Shown: in pieces, positions 58,111-64,000 of the stretch
Layout of the letters: every line of letters starts with the position of its first letter
Position numbering within the stretch: position 1 is the stretch's first letter
Assembly: GCF_002288925.2 (NCBI RefSeq)
Contig: NW_022097993.1
Location: 12,386,122-12,450,121, forward strand
Reading direction: 5' to 3'
Source: Delphinapterus leucas
Lineage: Eukaryota; Chordata; Mammalia; Artiodactyla; Monodontidae
Length of the DNA stretch: 64,000 nucleotides
Position numbers and translations under genes: made by a program
The notes under the pieces: generated by a model
Database searches by the model: none
Seen by the model: the letters and a program-made list of their open reading frames with translations, nothing else
Told to the model about the DNA's origin: nothing

Positions 58111-59224
58111 GGGATTCACAGAAACCTGGGGATGAGGGGAGGCCTCTTAAGAAAGCCAATGGCATGCAACACCATCTAATAAGTTTTGAGTGCCTGAAAC
58201 TGTAGAAAATGTACTTTCGTGTCGTTAGTTTTGAAAGGTATCTTACACTTCAGCAACGTGTGATCTGTACACAGAGCCAGCCAAAAAGATCTGTCAGCAT
58301 AGGACCTACGTTGAGCTGAGGCATAAATGCCTTTTAATTACAGTGATTATTCAAAGGACAGCTGCTCACTTGTGACCTAGACTCATGGACGGTCTGAGGT
58401 CATTCCAAAGGTGTTATATTTCTTTTAGCTGAAACACAAGCTAGTTGTCTATAAGCTGTTTTCCAATTCTCCCTATCTATACCTTTTACATAGTTTCTTT
58501 TATGTTCCCAGCCTCAGTTCAGTATGTAACAGCTGTATGGAAACCAGATATTCTACTTTCCACATTTCTAACTTAAGAAGGTGGATGGTAATGGATTTAG
58601 TTAGGACAGTGATGTTAAATGCTACCTTCTAAGTCTCAGCTCTCTTGTCCTGAGACTTGAAGTTGACAAAGATTAAAGAAAATAAACGAGATTCCCTCTG
58701 TAGGCAGCAGATATAGAGGCAGACTACGCCTCTTTTCTGACTTCAGTTTCAGTGTAGGCTCAAGTTTCAAACTTTAAAGCATCCATATATGTGTATGATT
58801 CCCAAAAAAGGAGCTAACTGGTTGTGGACTTTGGTAAGTAGTACTTTATTGAGACTTCATGGTACATTATTACAATTATGTTTCTAATAAAAGAGCTTAG
58901 GCAGTGTGCAAAGTTTTTCTTGTTACTAGAACACTTTTGGGTGTGTGGAGGGGGGAGGGGGCGTTCCTTGCTGAGTTAATAACTTCAGAATCTGCTTAGT
59001 TAAATGTATATTTCAAACACACAGGCATCCACACATAGCATTTCCTAGGTGGCTGCCACTGTGAGGCTGGAAATGGTTTAAAATACTCTATTGGAAGACT
59101 TCTTTCAATGCTACTCCTATTTCCCCTCTTCCCCTTCTCCATAAAAAAACAAACAAAAACCTGGCACCAGGTTTCAGGTATTTAACCATATTTTCAAATA
59201 CAGTTTCATAAAACCTAGTAAACT
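58111..59224. other. Unique sequence
   Basis: A G-rich patch lies at 58939-58963. No gene or repeat recognised. Confidence 0.45.
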
Positions 59225-59236
59225 GAACCACCCTTT

Positions 59237-59440
59237 TTTTTTTTTTTTTTTTGTGGTACGTGGGCCTCTCACTGTTGTGGCCTCTCCCGTTGTGGAACAC
59301 AGCCTCCAGACACGCAAGCTCAGCGGCCATGGCTCATGGGCCCAGGTGCTCCGCGGCATGTGGGATCCTCCCAGATCTGGGCACCCGTGTCCCCTGCATC
59401 AGCAGGCGGACTCTCAACCACTGCGCCACCAGGGAAGCCC
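59237..59440 (-). mobile_element. CHR-2-like SINE, minus strand
   Basis: Poly-T is followed by GTGGTACGTGGGCCTCTCAC, GGCCTCTCCCGTTGTGGAAC, TGCTCCGCGGCATGTGGGAT, CCCGTGTCCCCTGCATCAGC and the head CTGCGCCACCAGGGAAGCCC. The TSD is GAACCACCCTTTT (59225-59237) and GAACCACACTTTT (59441-59453), with one mismatch. It is full length. Short deletions relative to the 43-kb copy lie near the B box. Confidence 0.94.
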
Positions 59441-59453
59441 GAACCACACTTTT

Positions 59454-59774
59454 AAAGATCACAACTACATCAACTAGTGAGAGGGAACAATGCCTCCCAC
59501 TCTGAGTTAGCCTACTGAGCAACTCACCTTAGAACAGCGCTGGCTTATGAAGCTGGTGAAAATTCAGGGCAATGAAACTTACCTAGTTCTTGCTAAAGCT
59601 CAGTTCTACAAATAGCATTAAAAAGTAGTCACATAACAACAACAGGACATATGAAAAGAGCTGCTTATAGAAAGCACAGAGAGTGGCTAGACAATCTTTT
59701 GTGTATTATGTATGGACAACGTAGTGTTTTAGCCTGATATTTCAATATAGATTTCCAAATTACTTTCCTTTTTA
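59454..59774. other. Unique sequence between SINEs
   Basis: Nothing recognised. Confidence 0.45.
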
Positions 59775-59786
59775 TAGACCATATTT

Positions 59787-60165
59787 TTTAAAGCAAATTT
59801 TAAAAAAATTTTTGCTTTTTTTTCAATTAATTAATTTATTTTTTGGCTGCGTTGGTCTTTGTCGCTGCATGTGGGCTTTCCCTAGCTGTGGTGAGCGGGG
59901 GCTACACTTCGTTGCGGTGTGCGGGCTTCTCATTGCAGTGGCTTCTCTTGTTGCAGAGCCCAGGCCCTAGAGCACCCGGGCTTCAGTAGTTGCAGTGCAT
60001 GGGCTCAGTAGTTGTGGCTCGCGGGCTCTAGAGTGCAGGCTCAGTATTTGTGGCGCACAGGCTTAGTTGCTCCGCAGCATGTGGGATCTTCCTGGACCAG
60101 GGCTTGAACCCGTGTCCTCTGCATTGGCAGGCTGATTCTTAACCATTGCACCACAGGGGAGTGCC
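59787..60165 (-). mobile_element. CHR-1-like SINE, minus strand
   Basis: An AT-rich tail (TTAATTAATTTATTTTTTGG reversed) is followed by GGCTGCGTTGGTCTTTGTCG, TGAGCGGGGGCTACACTTCG, GGGCTTCAGTAGTTGCAGTG, CCGCAGCATGTGGGATCTTC and the head TTAACCATTGCACCACAGGG. An exact 12-bp TSD, TAGACCATATTT, occurs at 59775-59786 and 60166-60177. It is full length. Confidence 0.94.
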
Positions 60166-60197
60166 TAGACCATATTTATACATATTTTAAATGACTT

Positions 60198-60509
60198 TTT
60201 TTTTTTNNNNNNNNNNNNNNNNNNNNNNNNNNNNNNNNNNNNNNNNNNNNNNNNNNNNNNNNNNNNNNNNNNNNNNNNNNNNNNNNNNNNNNNNNNNNNN
60301 NNNNNNCTTTTTTTTTTGCGGTACGTGGGCCTCTCACTGCTGTGGCCTCTCCCGTTGCGGAGCACAGGCTTCGGACGCGTAGGCTAAGCGGCCATGGCTC
60401 ACGGGCCTAGCCGCTCCATGGCATGTGGTATCTTCCTGGACCGGGGCACGAACCCGTGTCCCCTGCATCGGCAGGCAGACTCTCAACCACTGCATCACCA
60501 GGGAAGCCC
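60198..60509 (-). mobile_element. CHR-2-like SINE, minus strand, interrupted by an assembly gap
   Basis: A poly-T run from 60196 enters a 100-N gap (60207-60306) and resumes as CTTTTTTTTTTTGCGG. It then continues as GGTACGTGGGCCTCTCACTG, CGGACGCGTAGGCTAAGCGG, GGACCGGGGCACGAACCCG and CATCACCAGGGAAGCCC. The TSD TAAATGACTT lies at 60188-60197 and 60510-60519, so the insertion is complete on both sides. The true gap content is unknown. Confidence 0.93.
60207..60306. other. Assembly gap (100 N) in SINE poly-T tract
   Basis: Exactly 100 N with T-runs on both sides. It is probably a placeholder where a homopolymer or another SINE copy could not be assembled. Confidence 0.99.
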
Positions 60510-60519
60510 TAAATGACTT

Positions 60520-62609
60520 CTTTTGTTTTCAATCTTTTCAAAATATTGCATCTGCAATAGGAACTCAATTTGACTCCAAATAACATTTTTAAGATATTGT
60601 GATTATAGTTGTTACTTGATTCATAGCTCTCAAGTACAAATGAAAATGATTAAATAGTAAGTTTAACTTTTTTAATGAAAATCATGACTACTACATACAT
60701 TCTTATCCTATTGCTTTTCCTTAATGGTCCCCAAAGTTAAATCTATAACCTGTGGATTTATTACCAAACTATAAAAAACATTGGTCTCACATTTCCTAAT
60801 GTTCATTCACATTTTAGATAATTTGGAAGAGAATATTATTAAAATTTTAAGAGATATTTACGAATATATAGTGAATTTCTTGGTTAATGGGGTCTAAGGA
60901 GAGATGACACTACCTATCTTTAATTATTGAATGTATTTAACACAGAAGCTGTCAAATGATTATTAACCATGGTACAAGTGAACAGTTCTGAGGCTTAAAA
61001 TTAAAAAAAGTCAATAGCAAATTAAATATTAACAAAAATGTCCAGTCTGTTGTTTATAGGCTATATAAGTAGGGGAAATTTTTAGCCTAAGTCATTCAAA
61101 CAGCTGAAAAAATGGAGCTCTAAAATTATCTAATATAAATTCTCTGCAATTTAAACCTGGCTCTTTTCAGAAACAGAACAACAGACACTGGCAAATTTAG
61201 AGAGGTTCACCAGGGACCTTTCCTTACCAGCCAGTTCCTGTTTCTTCCCATTAATACCATATCCAGTAATATTTTAACAACCTAATTTTAAAAATCCTGT
61301 CAAAAGTGTTTCCTGGAATCAGCCCAGGGCTCCTGAGAACAGTATAAACTGAAGAGAAATGTTGGGTGAATTCCCAATTTTTTTAAAACATTCAGTTTAA
61401 GTAAATACTTTGACTTCAGTCACTGTGAAGATGACTGGGAGAAGGAAGGCCCGTGGATGACGGGCAGAGCAGGTGCAAACACTGATGAGAGTTTCCACGG
61501 CATGGGCACGTCTCTTCGGCAGCATTGCTTGGCTTTACTTTGTCCAGCTTATTTTTTCCCTTTGCATGCTATAATACTACTCAAGGTATCTGACATCTTA
61601 AAAAAATTACTTTTCCAGATATATTAGGCTCATTGTTCAGACAAGGGAATATGGGTATCTAACCTTCCCTGTTAGAATATCCCAGCAAGTAACCAACAGC
61701 CCAGACTTTATTGAACTTCTGCCATGTTAAAGTCACTGGACCAAGGATGTCAGAGCAGATTCTCTGCTGATCTTCAAGACCTCCCTATGCAATATGCAAT
61801 ACTATGCCCATTTTTACTTTTTAGGAATCTGAATTTTAAAGTATTTAGATATGTTAGAGTTATTTTTATTATCATACTTTTTCTATATTACTGATTAAAA
61901 AGTTGAAGCTAATTTTCCATTTCATATCCTCAAACACGTAGGCAGCCTTACTGACAAATTGAGAGCCCCTACTTCCTATAGTATTTTCACTGAACTTTGA
62001 AGAGGAATACTGTGCAATATTATGCCTTCAAAAATTGCACTTTCCAGATCATTCTTCATATAGTAAACAATTGACTGTAGAAAACTATACATCTAGATAT
62101 CATTTGTAATATTTTGGTTTTAGAAATGCCTATGGATAAGGTCAGAGAGTTTTCCTTTCTGAATTTTAATGGCAAGTAGAAAATAAATAGTGTTTTCTTT
62201 TTATTAATTTTCAGCTGTTTCAATTTCAGAAAATATTTAACTTTCATAGTTTATGTCTACCACTTCTCAGGCGTTACACAATTTAGTTTCATAGTTGGGA
62301 TAACTGTGGGACCAGAGGGACAGACACTTAGACTTTAGAGTATACATGAAGATGGAAAGCCAGACATTTAATGAAAGGTAACTGGAAAGGATCAGGAACT
62401 TCACCACCAAATGTAACAGCTAGTTAGGTAGCCTAGGAAAGCTTCTGCTCAAACCTGAGGAACCAGAGATGGATCCTGAAGTGATACCTTGCCCATTGGG
62501 AATATTTATTGTTAAATAAATATTGTATAAAAAAGAATCTCAGAATAAGTCAATCAAATGAATAAAAATAAATCAACTGACTTAAATAGCACTCTCTACT
62601 CTCCTATCT
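60520..62609. other. Unique AT-rich sequence
   Basis: No gene, RNA or transposon recognised across 2.1 kb. Confidence 0.5.
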
Positions 62610-62825
62610 TGATCAAACCCACCATGACATTTTTTACCTTTTAACACACTATATAATTTATTTATCTATTATATTTATGTTCTTATCACTCTTACTTCCC
62701 CCATCCTCCCATATAAGCTCCATAAGTCAGGTATTTTTGTCTGTTCACTAATATATGTGTCAGGCACCTTGAATATCAGAACAAATAATAGGTTCTCAAG
62801 AGATATTTGTCATATGAATTAATGA
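62610..62825 (+). mobile_element. L2 3' end (probable)
   Basis: CATATAAGCTCCATAAGTCA, GGTATTTTTGTCTGTTCACT, GTGTCAGGCACCTTGAATAT and ATAGGTTCTCAAGAGATATT follow the L2 3' end with moderate divergence. Confidence 0.68.
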
Positions 62826-63410
62826 ATTTACTCAGCACACTATTTGCAAATCTCTTTGCTAAGCATAGAATTTACAAAGGTGAAGGTACTTTAGGGCAGT
62901 GCTTCCAACAAATAAGGTGAGCAGTTCAAGAATTAGAGGTGTGATAAGATATTGATTTAGATTTCCGATTTCCAGCAATAAGTTATTTTTCAGATCAGTC
63001 CTCCTATGTGAATACTGATAGAAATGCTGGAATACATGAGGAAAAATTGGGACAATGATGCAGTCCTCCTGTAGATTTTCAGCTTGGGTTGACATCACCT
63101 GGATGGCCCAGGTAACCTCAAGACTGAATTGGAATCATGGGTAGTAGTATCACCAAGTGCTCAGAAGAGACAAAAGAAATCATCTTTGGAAGATTATACC
63201 TTAATAATAGGCCTCAAAGAATCCTCACAAATAATATTTTAAGGACAGTTAGGATGACGTAATCTGGCACACTTGGAAATAAGGTCCTATGAGTGAGAAT
63301 TAAGAGAAACAAAAGACAGCAGAACAGACCCACAAAAATTCAAATACAGAAATTATTAACCATTGATTATAAAACTTCACTTACTAAGGTAAAATAAATA
63401 AAACATAAGT
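62826..63410. other. Unique sequence
   Basis: Nothing recognised. Confidence 0.45.
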
Positions 63411-63427
63411 TTAAAAATACCTGCATA

Positions 63428-63626
63428 GGGCTTCTCTGGTGGCGCAGTGGTTGAGAGTCCGTCTGCCAATGCAGGGGACACGGGTTCGTGCCCAGGTCCG
63501 GGAAGATCCCACATGCCATGGAGCGGCTAGGCCTGTGAGCCATGGCTGCTGAGCCTGCATGTCCGGAGCCTGTGCTCCGCAACAGGAGAGGCCACAGCAG
63601 TGAGATGCCCGCGTACCACAAAATAA
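63428..63626 (+). mobile_element. CHR-2-like SINE, full length, young-looking
   Basis: The head is GGGCTTCTCTGGTGGCGCAG, with a GGTTCGTGCCC B-box region (63483-63493), GGTCCGGGAAGATCCCACAT, GAGCGGCTAGGCCTGTGAGC, GTGCTCCGCAACAGGAGAGG and CCCGCGTACCACAAAATAAT. A perfect 17-bp repeat, TTAAAAATACCTGCATA, flanks it at 63411-63427 and 63627-63643. Starting the TSD at AAAA gives a TT/AAAA nick, the favoured L1 endonuclease site. Confidence 0.95.
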
Positions 63627-63643
63627 TTAAAAATACCTGCATA

Positions 63644-64000
63644 AACTAGGAAAGTCTAAAAAGTAATCTAATGGATTAAAAAATTACCAAATGGAAACTC
63701 TAGGAGTGAAAAAATGATAATAACTTAAAATCAAAACTCTATGGATAATTAAACAACAGATTAGACAGAAGTGAAGAGAAAAATAGTGAACTGAATTGTT
63801 AGGTTAAATTTTTTCCAAAATATATTACTAAGATAAAAAAAAGAAAAACAGAGCAGAAAATCAGGAAGAGAGGTTATGATACAAGGAAAATAGGAAAACA
63901 ATATTCTTTAAAGTTCTAGAGAATGATGAAACACTATAGGTGAATATGTATTTGAAAAATTAATTATTGCAAATTCTCTGTAACTAATAGGTTAATGGTT
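63644..64000. other. Unique A-rich sequence to window end
   Basis: Nothing recognised. Confidence 0.45.

Overview
This window is mammalian nuclear DNA, and very probably from a cetacean or a close relative such as a hippopotamus. The evidence is its repeats. It carries many tRNA-derived SINEs of the CHR type (CHR-1-like and CHR-2-like). Several have full-length bodies and 10-17 bp target-site duplications (TSDs). They sit among L1 elements with cetartiodactyl-type 3' ends and older mammal-wide repeats (MIR, L2, MER5-like, MER20-like, MLT1-like LTRs). I saw no BovB, Bov-tA or pig PRE1 repeat, which argues against a ruminant or a pig. Family names come from recognition by eye, not from a database search.

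I found no protein-coding gene I can support. Every long or protein-like reading frame falls in a transposon, a SINE or a low-complexity stretch, or has nothing recognisable in it. The window is intergenic or lies inside a large intron. There is no CRISPR array, rRNA or functional tRNA. The only small-RNA sequence is a U6 snRNA copy, and it is a retropseudogene.

Layout: 1-13 kb holds an L1 3' end cut by the window edge, a CHR-1 SINE (1919-2264), two small hAT elements, a 5'-truncated L1 (6709-7247), an ERV-type LTR (about 8660-9223), an MLT1-like LTR (9390-9738) and a second CHR-1 (12236-12571). At 13.2-19.6 kb lies a nearly full-length, decayed L1 with 5' UTR, ORF1, a 100-N assembly gap, ORF2 and 3' UTR. 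At 22.0-26.4 kb an older L1 remnant is interrupted by a U6-L1 chimera: a 107-bp U6 copy fused directly to a 5'-truncated L1, with matching 15-bp TSDs outside both parts. At 26.4-44.7 kb there are ancient repeats (MIR, L2, MER5-like, MLT1-like), two minus-strand L1 ends, a short L1 tail carrying a long (TG)n(TA)n microsatellite, and a CHR-2 inserted into a MIR. From 44.7 to 59 kb the sequence is AT-rich and repeat-poor, apart from one CHR SINE, a MIR, two MER20-like elements and L2 pieces. At 59.2-60.5 kb three minus-strand SINEs lie almost head to tail, one interrupted by a second 100-N gap. A young-looking CHR-2 with a perfect 17-bp TSD sits at 63.4 kb.

The parts do not form a pathway. They form a layered record of retrotransposition in which L1 machinery mobilised itself, tRNA-derived SINEs and, through template switching, U6 snRNA. 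The U6-L1 chimera is the most interesting object here. It is a rare product of a known mechanism rather than a new system.
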